This document shows, in pieces, positions 33,070 through 46,495 of a stretch of DNA of 64,000 nt; position 1 is the stretch's first letter; each line of letters opens with the position of its first letter. The DNA is from Azolla caroliniana. Lineage: Eukaryota; Polypodiophyta. The position numbers were made by a program, and so were the translations under genes. The stretch covers positions 5,270,001 to 5,334,000 of the forward strand of contig JBHGNT010000005.1 in NCBI GenBank assembly GCA_043228905.1, read 5' to 3'. The notes under the pieces were generated by a model. That model was given only the letters and a program-made list of their open reading frames with translations. It was not told where the DNA came from and ran no database searches.

Positions 33070-36000
33070 GGTTAGGTCAAAGGTTAACTCAATAAATCAG
33101 CAAAGAAGACCAGGGTTTCTTGTTTTCATGCAACAATAACGATAAGCTCACCATTGCATTTGCATTATTCAAAACTTTCTGTATATTACCTATTTGTATA
33201 TTCAGCAACCGATCTACTTGATGTATAGCCACAATGTGACAAATTATAAGCAAAATTTGTGGGCATCAAATAACTTTGAACAAGGGTTTTTTCCTTGTGA
33301 ATGTAAATTGCACTGAAGTCTAGAAAATACGTCATAAAAAAAAATTCGATATATAAGCAGCACTCAAAATCAAGAGGAATTTCTGCTAAAATTGATGGAA
33401 GGAAATAATGCGTCTATGGGAGTACAACATGTTTAGTCCATAAAATAACAACCCAGTTGGGTTGTTCAGATTCCGTCATTGCTCAATGTGAACTTGATAC
33501 TGAACAATCCTAAATGTTGAGAGATTTAGAGTTCTCTTATTTCTTTGACAATGTCCTTGACGATTGAATCTTCAATTTTCCTCTTAAACACCTGCCTTCA
33601 TGTGATTCTCTCTTTGATGGGAGGACCCTTTCTATCTATTAGAGTGCTGCGATGAGCTCATGGCTCATGGCTCATTATCCCATTGTCCCATTGTTTGTTG
33701 AAGTGACTACACACTTTTTACTATAGAAGAGTACCTACCAGGTTTGTGGTGAGGCTATTTGGTTCCAAATCATCCACTAGAAGAGCTCCTGAGTCTCTTC
33801 TCTCTTTGGAGTCCACCACCTTGAGAAATAGGAGGACCTTGTCTAATTCGAGAAATATCCGGTTGAGAGCTAAGAGACATCCACACCTTCACTAATATTT
33901 CTTTATCATCCTTGTGGAGTCACTGGGGGGCAACACTCTCATCAATACTTCATCACCATATAAATGAATGAATGTGTCACATTGCTTGAAGCAAACTAAG
34001 AAAGTCCTAGAGAATAACATGTGAATGCATTGGTGTTTATTGTAGGTGTCGACTGTTTGATATGGTGCATTGATGTGGCAGGGGAAGAGAGGACAAGAAG
34101 ATGTCTCAAATTAGCCTCGGAATCTAGGCAAGATCAACCAAGTGAAGAAGGGAAGAGGTAAGAAAGAACAAAGGTAGCTCAAATGGTAATAGCTAACCAT
34201 TCCTAAGAATAAGGTCTATTGTTTGATACCGCCTCTAAAAATGATCGGAGTTTAGGAAAAGATGAAGTTGCAATGTGTGAAGATGAAAAGAGGGTGAGCA
34301 ATAAGGTGAACATATTATGTGTACTTTTGGTTGAATCAAGAGTTTAATGCAAAAAGAAAAGACAGAGTGCATATGAAAAGAGAAAAATAAGACCCACTTC
34401 CAATTGATAAGATAAGCCATGGTAAGAGCCATAAATGGGAGGGAGATAGTTCATTGTGGGGTCATTGGCTTTTTTTCGAGGCTACACCTAAACTTCAATT
34501 TTGAGAGGAATACCAACATGGAGTGAATCATGAGAGTGCACATGGGAGGCCTACAATGATCAAGGTGTTGCGCTTATCAGTTGTAGACTCGCCACATTGA
34601 CTCAAAGAGTTCCCCTTTTATTCCTTTTATATCCTCTCAAGCATTCTTCTAATTCAATTGAACTACTCTTCAAAAATATTTGGCCTTCTTTCAACATTTG
34701 TGCTCATTTTATGCAACCTCAACTAGATTTCTACTAAAATTTAAGAATAATTTACTCAATAGTCCACGAGTGTCTTAGGGAAATGATCTTGGGTTGATAG
34801 TTTCGAGTCATTCACACATATGACCCCACATGTGTGAGTTTTGGATTGTTAATGCTAGGCAAGCAAATCAACAAACATCCACTTGTGCTTAAAGGGGATT
34901 TGGTTCAAGGGTTTCAACCTCGTGGAGCAAGGTTGACTTTGAACAAATAAGATTTCGTTTGTGTGAAGCGACATACACCCATTGAAGCTTATTTCCAAAA
35001 AAACCTACCTTCATTTCGTGCATAGCTTCATGTTTTTTGTTCTTGACAACAAAACAAAGCTAGCAAGGGCTGAAGTTTGATAGCAACAAAGCAAGGTAGT
35101 ATTAAAGCTTGTTCCATATTAAGCAAGCAAGTGATGAAGCTTGTTTCATGGGAAGCAAGGGTAGCAACTATGCATGCTTTGTAGGAAGTGAGGGCGAGCA
35201 ATCATGTGTGCTTTAAACAATGAAAATGTGTTAGTTCTATGGGAACTTGAAGTGTGGAAAGTGAGCATACATTAGGATGGATACAAACACATGTGCATGG
35301 ATATAATGATGGAGCACGAATGGATGTATATTTGCAAACACTTTCAACTATGATACCTCTCGACATCAACACCTAGAATTGAAAGCTAAAGTTAACTTAG
35401 AAAATGATATATATGTGAGTAAGAAGATTGTAGCTCTGTTTTTCTTCGCAATAATTATAAAATGGAAACAACGAGACTTCATATTTTGTTATTTTCTATT
35501 TCTATATAGCTTCCTCAAAATGCATAGTCGTTGCTTATACTTTCCTTGCCTTTCCAAAAAGGTGCACTCATGTAACTCCTTATTTTATTTGCTGATTTAG
35601 AAATGCAATACGTTGTTCAATATATTATTCATAATCATCGTTCATTTAAAAATTGGATGTGTCTTGCATGCAAGACGATCTCAATAATGCTGAAGCGCAA
35701 GGGTGACAACATTTATGTAACAAGATATTGTGTTGATTCATATCCCTCCACTGGCATTACATTCTTCTCCTCCATCATGTTCCAATTGCATCGGTTTCCA
35801 CTTAGATATGTTTCTTTTCATCTTAAATGCAACTTCCCCTCTATCCACACATTCATTTTGCTTGATCGTCACCTTTGATTACAATTGTTGCAAATAGTAA
35901 TTAGTTGTTAGTTGATTTCTATGAATATGGGAGTGTGTTAAATATGATATTTGTTGCAAAACAATTATGGACGAATATTTGTTGCTTGCTCCTTGAGTTT

Positions 36001-39000
36001 AAGGTGAGTAAAAGAGGGCATCCAATGTTCTACCAAATCGCCTATGTGAAGCTAATGACATCACTACACAAAACAATTTCTCTTCGTGAAATACTAATCA
36101 TTAACTCTTCATTAGCATAAAACAACGAATCTTGTTTACTACAACCCATAGTTCCAAATCAACCACGAGATCCAAGAAGAGGCCAATTAGCTTGTATTTG
36201 GATCGAAGTTTTTGATGCATTGGAGGATTGACAAATTGTTTAACCTTCACATATGTCGAGCTTTGAAATTTTATTAGTTGATTTAGCTTGTTTGGACCAC
36301 TCAGTTATTGATATGCTAGTAAACGTTTTAGTTAATGGTTAGGATTTCACATGTTTCGTGTTCTCTCAAGTTTGCAATCATGTGATTTGGTGGATAAAAT
36401 TTCCACGAAGTATAATTAAACAAAATTCTCTCAAACTTCAATTAATCCTTTTCACTCCGTGACGTATGTTTTTTTTGGAATCCAATATAAACTTAAGCTA
36501 AAAGTGTTGCTTAATCAGTGCATACCCTATAGTCCATAGGGTGATATTGCATTGGGGAATATTTGACAATGGGTGAAAGGAAGCTCCAGCCTCCAATGAT
36601 ATCCTCTAAAGTGCTTTCATGAGTATGCTATTATGGCAATACTTGGAGAAAAATCCTTCAAGTAAATTCATGTCGATAATTATGATAAGAGGTTCACACC
36701 ATCTATCCATAATGGTTGGATGTGGACCCATTGGAGGTTAATGATGCTGAAAGCTAACAACATCAAGGCCAAAACGGTAGTAGGTTATGTTTGAAATAGA
36801 GGAGGGTGGAATTTTAATGAAAAAGGCACAATTCAACACTTTTCTCCATTTTGGCGTGGACTCTATGCATTACTATGCCTCAAATGTTTGCTTTTATATT
36901 CTACGTGATCATTTTCTCAACTTGATGTTATAGGTACAACATACTAAAGTCAATTGAAAGTCTTCTATATCATATTGATAGACCTATAACCTACATTTCA
37001 ACCTCCATGTTCATTCCAATACGGGTTTTAGGATTCTCACTGTCTAATTTCTATGCTTTATGATGCAATAATCAAAGTGTGACCTTAGGAAACATGTAAG
37101 CTCCATGCTGGGAACATTGACATGCACAATACAAAGGCTCCCAACTTTGAAGAGTGTTGATTCTTGAGGAGAATTTAAGACGTCACATCTTCCTTTCTCA
37201 AAGACCACATGGCATATATGCTATTTCCTAGAGACCTAATGCCAAGACACAAAGAGTTATCGATTCCTTGTAACCTAAACCTTGATATTGTTGATTTTGC
37301 CATCTTTAATCCCTATCTCTAAACCTCATGAATTGTTGACTTTTACTCATTGATCAAATAGTCGAGGAAAATGTGGAAGAGAGAAAGTGTTGATCTCATT
37401 TGATGCAACAATTTCTATGATATAGATCATTTAATTAAATTAGAACAAATAATGACCATTCTTCACAAGTTTATAAACATTTTTTATGGCATAGTAGAAT
37501 CCTAAAGACGAATGCAAGAGACTCTAGAGGATACAATATGAATGAGACATCGAAACACCATCATCATAATTTGCTAACTAAATATTTTGGTCATTACTGT
37601 TAACTTGTTTAGGACTGGAAAAGTATGCCAATGAGAGGTGATGAGAGAGATGATATGACATATATCTTAGGAATAATTGTTTAATGTGGTCTTAGAAAAG
37701 GTGGTGGATAAGATTTGGATGAATTTTTTTTGGAAGTACATGTAATAAAATATAACTTTCAAATTGACAGGTAATCTTATATTTTACACATTGAGGTGAA
37801 AAACCGGAAATTGGTCGTTGATGTACAACCCCCTTGCTTTGGAATGTACATAATATTTATCCAATTCCGGAATTATTATTTCAGGCTAAGAGAATCAATG
37901 AATAGTGTACTTAATTTTGATTATGGAACATTGTCTCGTGGGGCTTCAAAACTTGTTCAAGATTAACCAACACTTTACATTCACAACCTTCAATATTGGA
38001 CATTGAATATCAACGTATACAACATAAGATAAAGAGTTATAATAAATGTTGAAATCTTATCTCACGTGTTTTGAATTCCTAATCAAGACTAATCAACAAA
38101 GAATAAAATATTATTCACTGGCTTGACTTTCGATCTTGTAGATGCATATTAAATGCATGTATTTCACGTGGTCTTTCCAATCGGGCAAGGAAAATGTCCT
38201 TGTTGACATTTACTTGAAACCATTGTTATTAATATGCGCCCATTGAATGGCAATGGCTACTCATTTTCATAATGTCCATTCATTGAAAAGAAACTACTAT
38301 TATGCATTTGTATCGGTTTCACAAATTACTATTCGGAAAATGTATAATCATTTGCATGGAACCTTGATGACTTTTGTGCACACATTTTTGTCTTTTGCCT
38401 TCTTCACATCAGTGTGGGCTGGCTTTGTGTTCATTTACATTTATATTGTGTAAAGTGAAATTTGTAAATGTAGAATCAAGATATTCAAGAGAGCAAACAA
38501 TGGCTCATTTGATTGGGTGCCTCACTCTTATTACAACATAAATGCACCTATTGTAGGAATCACTAGGGAAGATTGCATGCTCCCCTATATGTGTTTTTGG
38601 AATCATCATTTTTAAGACGATGTATTTAGATTGATGCTTCATTGGATTAGTAAGTAAATTAAATGTGAGAATTGTGGACTCCCAGGATGAATGGTAAGTA
38701 TCTTTCATTTGAAGTATTACTCTTGATCCCATATGCTTCTTCCATCATACCATCTTGGGTTCAAATATTAAACAGTGGCACATTTTAGAGTATTTGTTTG
38801 ACGAGATTATCCAAAATCAAAATTTCATCTTCAATCAATGTTTGTATGTCATGCACTATTCTACTTGATATAGGGTAAACCAAAAATTTGTCCTCCATGC
38901 TCTTCAAAAACTTAATCCACGGGTGCCACAAATGCCTTTGAGCATATGCAATCTTTCAATATGGTAGGCTTTCAATCTAAACCAACTGGTAGGCTCGATT

Positions 39001-39947
39001 CAAACACATGCATGTAGAAAGGAGCACACATACTAGAACATATAACAAGAGAAGAATATATGATGTTTATTGCAATGCCAACAAAAGTATTATAAGCAAA
39101 ATAACTGGGTAGAAATATCAGCTCAATTGGTTTCAAAATACACAATTGGTTAGTTGCATTGTTGGGCACCATGAATGTTTTATTTTACGCACATACGCAT
39201 TCATATTTATATAATCGATTGATGCCCATGTGAAAGTTCGCCTTTTATCGCAAAACCATTAGGCCAAAATCCACAGAAGTTGCTCAATACCGTACTTTCA
39301 TTTCTTTTTTTTCTGTATATGCTTCACCGTGATCCTTTTGTTTCGAAATCATTTCATGTATATAGAATCTCCGTGCTGTAGGTTTTAACCACACAATTGG
39401 TCAGATGAGTATTGGTGGTTGGGTTAATTAATTAACCCACCAACAAGGCGTGTTATAAATGTATGTATATGCACATTCATGTTTTATTGTCAATGCCCCT
39501 ACGAAATAAAGCAAAAAGGCTTACATTATGTATTACTTTGTGGAATTCCGTTTTTTTTCCAACCTATGTGGCTCACATCGAAAGGTGCAAAAAAGAGTTG
39601 GCCATGGCTAATTGCAAACAAGCGAGAGCAGAAAAGAAAAACATAGGCGACAGGGCTACATGGTTCACAGAGACAACCCCCCCCCCCCCCCTTTTTTTTT
39701 AGCATCACGAGTTAGTTGGCCATAGGGGGGGGGAGACAAAGGAGGTTCGAGATCTCCACCAAAAGGTCATAGTACAATTGGAAAAATGGGTGGTGGGCAA
39801 GCGAGAAAGAGAGAGAGAGAGAGAGAGGGCCAAAGAGACGGACGATTCGAGCACGACGGCATGCGTGCATAGAAGGGAAAATCCGATGAACTATATGTGT
39901 ATCATATGGTATATGGTATGGTAATTGGTATGGTGTGGTGTGGTGTG
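33070..39947. other. Gene-free spacer upstream of the arogenate dehydratase gene
   Basis: I see no gene in about 6.9 kb of AT-rich sequence. A possible tRNA-derived SINE head lies at 34171-34231. Imperfect repeats around AGCAAG/GAAGCTTGTTTCATG occur at about 35060-35220. Near the right end are a C run next to a T run (about 39677-39700), a G run (39726-39734) and a GA run (about 39808-39827). Open frames in this stretch are short and domain-free. Confidence 0.55.
34171..34231 (+). mobile_element. Possible tRNA-derived SINE head
   Basis: TAGCTCAAATGG (34175-34186) fits the RNA polymerase III A box, and TGTTTGATACC (34220-34230) resembles a B box 33 nt later, a normal spacing. No cloverleaf is apparent, so it is not a tRNA gene. 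Neither the 3' boundary nor a tail could be defined. Confidence 0.28.
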
Positions 39948-39954
39948 TATAAAA
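39948..39954 (+). promoter_or_regulatory. Candidate TATA box of the arogenate dehydratase gene
   Basis: TATAAAA lies 676 bp before the ATG. If used, the leader would be about 640 nt and would include CA, TATCCG and GAA repeats and an upstream reading frame. Another TATATAAAAT sequence at about 40200 is an alternative. A pyrimidine-rich tract (about 40358-40410) also resembles a plant leader. Confidence 0.35.
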
Positions 39955-40315
39955 CGAGGAAAAAGAAGCACATGAGATACATATGCATTTAAGTTTTTAA
40001 CGTGTGCTCACGCGAGTAGCAACACACACACACACAAATACATTTAATGCAAGAAGCCCATCCACAGAAAGAAAGAAAGAAAGAGAGAGAAAAGAGAGAG
40101 CAGAGAGGGGGCTGCACGTGTATATTGTGTGCGCTCCAACCCTCTCTCTGTTTGTGTCCGTATCCGTATCCGTATCCGTATTCGTATGCGTGTCTATGTA
40201 TATATAAAATTAAAATAAAAACAAATTTTAACTTAATATCCATATATATATATATACATATACATATATGTACGTATACGTATACGTATCTGTGTGTGTG
40301 TGTGTATGTATTTAA

Positions 40316-40627
40316 ATGCTGGAAATGCTGCTTCGCTATGGCCATAACGTGGTGCTGCTTCCCTTCCCTTCACTTCTCTGTCTCTCTCCTCACGCCTTCT
40401 CTCTGTTGCTATTGTTAGACGACGGCGATGGCGATGGCTATCGCCTGCGGCTTCTACTCCTGCCTCTGACGAAGAAGAAGAAGAAGAAGAAGAAGAAGAA
40501 GAAGAAGAAGAAGAAGAAGAAGAAGAAGAAGAAGAAGGAGATCGATTACCGTAAGAAAGAGACAGAGGAAGAGACAGAGGAAGAGCCGACCGCCTGTCTG
40601 CAGATTTCTTCTACCTTCCTGCCATGA
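40316..40627 (+). promoter_or_regulatory. Upstream reading frame encoding a polylysine run, overlapping the arogenate dehydratase start
   Basis: A 103-codon frame begins at ATG 40316 and ends at TGA 40625-40627. It overlaps the main start codon as ATGA. Its centre encodes 21 consecutive Lys, all as AAG, from the GAA repeat. It has no recognisable domain. If the transcript starts upstream of 40316, this would be a uORF likely to slow ribosomes and make translation of the main frame depend on leaky scanning or reinitiation. Confidence 0.4.
40471..40533 (+). repeat. (GAA)21 trinucleotide repeat in the presumed leader
   Basis: Twenty-one uninterrupted GAA triplets, about 90 bp upstream of the main ATG. 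Such purine tracts are length-unstable and can form triplexes. Its counterpart in the other haplotype lies outside the window. Confidence 0.95.
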
Positions 40628-43600
40628 CCATGCAGCATCAGATGGCTAACTCTGATCATCATCATCATCACCACCACCACCACCATCCCAACCCTTATCC
40701 CCACTTGCCTCCTCTCTTCCCCCCTCCCCTCAAGTCCATCTTAGCTCCTTCCAATCCCCTACCCCTCTGTGGCTCCCGTAGCCGTTCCTCCTCCGAGGCC
40801 GACCTTCAACAGCTCCATGAGACCTCGCATCTTCAGCTCAAGAATAATGGCTTTCTTCACAGCAATGGCGCTCACCATGAGAACGGTGGCAGGGAACTTG
40901 TCCCTCTCCCTAGTAAGTCTTCTGAAACACTTCTCATCATTCTTCTGCGGAGACATCGTGTGTTATAATGTACGAAAAGTTGCAGGAATCAAATATGGCG
41001 TAATCCACAGCCTTTTAGTTAGTAGCATTTCCGCCTTCTTTCTTCCGTTCTTCCAGATTTCAGAATGAACCAATGATTTTGCTTCGCATTCCCCCTCAAG
41101 TATCTCGTATATATGACCTAGTCTGATCCTTGTTCCGGGCAGAAGCTGTGTGTAATATCTTAGTATTGTGGAACATTCCACACCTATTGGCTGTATGTAA
41201 CCTAGTACCCTTGAACCTTTCCCCACGTTTGGAGATATATCCTAGTCTGATCTTTCTTCTCTTCAGAAGAAGTTTTGTTGCAATGGGCGGAGTAATCAAT
41301 TCCACTTCTGTTGTAGCCTTTGTAATGTTGTCTAATCTTTAGTTTGCACCAAGAGGTTGTGTTGAAATGTGGCATATTCCACATCTGCTGTTGCATTTCT
41401 TTCAGCTTTGACCTTTCTATGCATAAATTGTTTATTTAACTGTTTAATGTGCTGGGCAAATGGGAGGGGTGTATTCTACTATTTTTGTAGCATTTCCTTT
41501 GGTCATATCAATTATGAGCATGAAAAGAGCGTGCAATTTGAGAGGATTATCCTGCAAAAGTGGAGAGTGCCACATGTTTTAGCAGAGATTTTGCTTGATG
41601 TCTTAAAAGAGTGGAGTTTGTAAGTGCAAAATTGGTGCATTCCGTAAATTTGTTTCCTTTCCCTGAGTTCTTAAACACAAGATTGACTAGATATTATAAT
41701 GTCATCCTACCAACGTGGAGCGTTCGAAATCTACCATAGACAATTGACATCAAGGTCGAATATTTCTTTCTTTTCCTTGGTTATATGACCATGAAAGCCT
41801 GCGTACACTTAAAATTCCCCTTTTGCTCAGTTATGATCCTGAAGAGTTGTGTTTCTATGTACTATTGTACAGCAGCGGTCTGTTTGATCATTCACAGAAA
41901 TCTTTGTGATATGCGATTCATGAATTATGAATACATAGTTTTTTAAATATGAAGGTACAAAGTTTTTAGCAATTATTATAATTTTTACTGTTCTCTTATT
42001 TTTTTATTACACAGGGCCTTTATCAATGACGGATTTGTCACTTCAGCCTACACATGGGTCTCAATTGAGAGTTGCTTACCAGGTAGTTAATATATAAGGT
42101 CATATTTGCCTTATACACAACTTTTTGTGTCTAAAAGCATGTTTGTGAACAGTGTTCTTCCTGTATGTAGGGTGCACCTGGTGCCTACAGTGAAGTGGCT
42201 GCAGAGAGAGCCTACCCAAATTGTGAAGCTGTTCCCTGTGAACAGTTTGAAGGGGCATTTAAGGTGATGACAACAATACTCCTGTAAGAATTAAGAACTG
42301 AAGGTTTTATAAGTGCACAGGAAGAATGCGTTCGGAATTCAAAGAGCACAAATTTAACTGCTTGAATGAATGAAAGGATATCATGATTCCAAGATTCCAA
42401 GTAAGAATTAAAGGTTACTGAGTAAAAGGGTTGTGAGTCCTGAAACAATGATTGTCGTGGGCATTTTGGGATCCCAGGTGAGAGCAGTCCTCAGGAACAT
42501 GACTACTTGATCCCCTTACAGCCCATATTAACTCAAGATGAATCCACAGATATTTAGTCACACTCTAGGGTGTGGATCACGGAGTAAAGATAGATACAAG
42601 AAAGTGGATTCTGCGTGAATGAACGAGGAAGACCTGATTCATGATTCAGCAAATCTGATGAGGAGCATTCTTGGATGAATGAGGAGGAGATCTGTTTAAT
42701 GCCTCGTAAGAACCGTTGACAATCATTCTTGAATGATTAATCCCATGATTTATATCCTGTAGCATGAAATCCGTTAAGGCACCTACTCTATAGTATCCAT
42801 ACTTTTTATGAAAGTATATTGCATCTCTTTGCAGCCTCATAGGATGTTCTGTTCTCTTCAAGAATGTTAATATAATCTTTCTATCATACCCCTTTTTGCG
42901 TGACAGGACTACATAAACGTATGTTGATACGCTGGAATTTGTATCAGTTATGGAACTTTCTACGTATCTTGACTCTGTGTGTATTATGCATACATGCATT
43001 ATCTGATTTTCTAAACCCAAATCTCATTGTCCTCAATTTGGTGCATGTGGCCATAGTTGTGGGTAAGAAAGGCCCCTGAAATTGAAATGAATTATCAATG
43101 GGATAATGAAACTTGATGGTGATACATTCACACTATAGTGACTGCCCTTCGAAGAATAAAATATATGCTTTTGATGGGAAGTGAACCTCAACCATTATAC
43201 GTTTCCCAGGCTAAACTTGTGATGGGATGTGAACCTAAACCATGTATATGTGCATTATAAAGTTCTAGCCTCTTGCATCTGGTGACACTGGTCAGATCCC
43301 AATTAGGATTTATGAATGTGTACTGTCTCTGTACTAATTAATCTTTCACTAATGATAATTCCTTGTTTGCAGGCTGTTGAGCATTGGGTTGTTGACAGAG
43401 CAGTGCTGCCCATAGAAAACTCTCTTGGTGGAAGTATACATAGAAACTATGATTTATTACTCAGGCATAGGCTTCATATTGTTGGTGAAGTTCAGCTCTC
43501 CGTGCATCATTGTCTTCTTGGGTTGCCTGGTGTAAAAAAAGAGGAGTTACAGAGGGTTTTAAGCCATCCTCAGGTTTGCAAATAGTATTTAACAACTTCA

Positions 43601-44428
43601 GGCAAATTTGAAAATTTTATCTAGGTTGACGTTATAACATTGTTTCTGATATTTTTCTGTGCATAGGCACTTGCTCAATGTGAGAATAATTTATCAAAAC
43701 TAGATGTAATTAGAGAAGCTGTGGATGACACAGCAGGTGCTGCCCAGGTGCTTCTTGTTCTATTAACCTTGCATAGATTTTATCAGTTCTTTTTTACAAC
43801 TGGTTAATCAATTGATTGAGATATAATTTTGGACTTTTCCAGGTTAATCAAATGATGTGCTGTTCTTGCATTTTCCTATAATTGTTTCACACCTGATTTA
43901 ACTATTTTCTCATATTTGCAGTTTATATCAGAAAATGATTTGAGGGATACAGGAGCAATAGCAAGTGCTAAGGCAGCGGAAATATATGGCCTGGAGGTCC
44001 TCGTAGATGGGATTCAGGTTCTTATTCCCTGAAGGGTTTACAAAGACTTGCACTGAAATTTACTAAATTGCATAGACAAATAATAACACCCATTCTGTTA
44101 ATATGTATCCATACCATTTGTTTTACACTTCTGGAATTTTCTGATCTTAAATAGGACGATTCGGACAATGTTACGCGCTTTCTCTTGCTGGCAAGGGAAC
44201 CAATAATTCCACGTGCAGATAGGCCTTTCAAGGTAAGGGATTAAGTTGAAGTTGTTGATCAATAGTTTTAAATGCTCTACCCTAGGTATGTTATGATAGA
44301 TGTGAATTTGTACTCACTGCACTTGTGGATTTACAAAGACAAGCATCACGTTTACACTGGAGGAGGGTCCTGGTGTATTGTTTAAGGCATTGGCAGTTTT
44401 TGCTTTACGAGAGATCAACTTGACAAAG
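40624..44428 (+). CDS. Arogenate/prephenate dehydratase, 3' end missing at the assembly gap
   Basis: Converts arogenate (and in some isoforms prephenate) to phenylalanine (or phenylpyruvate) in plastids, the last step of phenylalanine synthesis. Eight exons are found: 40624-40912, 42015-42082, 42171-42263, 43373-43573, 43667-43747, 43922-44017, 44155-44232 and 44339-44428, with GT-AG borders and in frame (332 residues). The catalytic domain starts at RVAYQ (115-119) and includes [45 protein letters not shown] and the essential TRF (283-285). The ACT regulatory domain begins ([21 protein letters not shown]) but is cut after EINLTK; the ESRP motif and the rest are absent. The intron-rich structure resembles the ADT1/ADT2 type. 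The N-terminus has ten consecutive His and is not a textbook transit peptide; a second Met is at 40642. The break is an assembly gap, not a mutation. Confidence 0.92.
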
Positions 44429-44611
44429 GTAAGTGTGACTGGGATGCTGCTGATGACATTATTGACAATTTATGTTATTCTCTATCAAGTATAACAAGAT
44501 ATTTATTCCTCCTTCACTTAATGAAGCATAATGACATAGTTACCAAGCTTCTTGTCTCTTTCCATAAACTTTTGCCTGTAAGGATCTCATTTAATTGGTC
44601 AATAAAAACTT

Positions 44612-44711
44612 NNNNNNNNNNNNNNNNNNNNNNNNNNNNNNNNNNNNNNNNNNNNNNNNNNNNNNNNNNNNNNNNNNNNNNNNNNNNNNNNNNNNNNNNN
44701 NNNNNNNNNNN
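44612..44711. other. Assembly gap of 100 N
   Basis: Exactly 100 undetermined bases, a conventional placeholder length for a scaffold join. It lies in intron 8 of the arogenate dehydratase gene, and copy B of the large duplication starts at the next resolved bases. Confidence 0.99.
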
Positions 44712-44965
44712 AGGGTGAGAGAGTGGACGCAGTAGTGTGTATCGATATGTTTTTCTTATTGTTGATTGCATGGCCGTTAAAGAATCTAAAGAACTGTTTT
44801 GGCAAACTAAACACAATAGGAAAGTTTGCCAAAACTAATTTTTAGATGCTCTCATGGCCGTGCAATCAAGGTTAAGAAAAACGTGTACATATGCACAAAT
44901 GTACGCATTGTCTCACCTATGCTTTTTTGCAGTGGTCATATAGTCATAAGGGGGTAACTAAAGAT

Positions 44966-45154
44966 TCACTTTTCCTTTTTAACTATCACCATACCTTTGT
45001 ATTTTCGAATACCTACATGACATGCAAACACCCATGATATCTAGTGATAGATGGAAAGTTACGAAAATACCCCTCATTTTCAAGGACAAATAAAAACACT
45101 CCTATATGCTTTAGAAAATACAAATGTATGGTAATATTTAAGATGGAAAAGTGA
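44966..45154. mobile_element. MITE-like element, copy B
   Basis: Same 41-bp terminal inverted repeats as 981-1169 and no size change. Its presence in both copies shows that the insertion predates their separation. Confidence 0.42.
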
Positions 45155-46416
45155 TTGCACAGTTATGCAACTACTACGACAAAACAACATGTAAGAGTGA
45201 TTGCAACATGAGTATGTGCTTGTTTTTCTTTTTGTGTGGCCATGATAGCATGTAGAGAATACTTTTGGCAAACTAAACACAACTGGAAAGGTATAAAAAA
45301 CATAACAAACATAGTGACAAATTGATGGAAATATAGTTTGCGTGACCTTGATATGTACAACACGACCATTTGGCATTAGATTCAACAACATTGTTTGGAG
45401 TCTAGACCATGCTGTTGGCATTGGGTCATTAACTCCTTTATCCATATCGCTTATATAGGTTTTGCTTCCAACTTTATGTTTGTCAGGGAACTCATGATTT
45501 TGGTGGGTATGTATCGGCTCTTTTTTTTTTAATGTTCTTAGTGACATGTTGTCAATATTCTTTGTTGGGTGTTACCTCATTTTGAGGGTTTCCCAACATT
45601 TATAAAAAAGTGGATGTGTGTAAATGCTCTTAAGAGGAGTAACACGGTCCTAAATAGCCAACCAACCATCCAGTACATGGCCATCCCTAGGTATGGAGAG
45701 TTTCTACAAGGCACATGTAGGGTACACATGGGCCATGGCATACATTTTCTATCCCAAACATGTAATACGTAGGCATACTATGTATCGGATTTGAAGCTTT
45801 TCCCCTTCTGGTGCCCATACTTTCATAGATTGAATATATCAACCCCTTAGTTGATGTCTCAACTTCCCCAATATATCCTAGTGTATTGCATAAGTTTAAT
45901 AAAATTATAACAATTGTTGCTGATGTTGGGAAAACAAATGGAGTTAAGTCTCACTTGCAATTGCATAACTCGAAAAACACCTTTAAATTCAGAAACTGAA
46001 AGTAGCGATACCTTAACATTTTAGAATACTTTTGAGATTCCAACTCTTCACCAAAGATATGCGCTACTAAATGATTGTAATAAATTTTAGTGTGAAATTC
46101 AAACTAAAGTTACCTCCAAATTCGAGAATAAAAATGAAATGCGGCCATAAATACGTGTAACAAATGTGTTGATTTGGAATTTGGCAGGTAGCAATGGAGA
46201 CGATACACCAAGGACTTTCTGCTTAGTAAAAACCCTTGAAAGAGACATCATTGAGAAAGTTAAAATTTGGGCAACTTTCGGTGGACTGTGTTGGGTTGCT
46301 ATTACATTGGGGGTTCACGAGGCTAGTCAATGAATAAATAGTTCATGTAGAGGAGTGGCGTGCCGACCTTTGGTAATCTTTAGAGATTAGAATGGGAAAC
46401 AATGGTGGTGGGTGGC

Positions 46417-46457
46417 AAGTGTGTTGATAAATGACCAAGGGTAGTTTGCAAATAAAT

Positions 46458-46495
<38 letters not shown>

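Noticed and set aside
39463-39702. A 79-codon frame upstream of the arogenate dehydratase gene
   Set aside because: Ends in a homopolymer-derived Pro/Phe run with no domain; part of low-complexity spacer.
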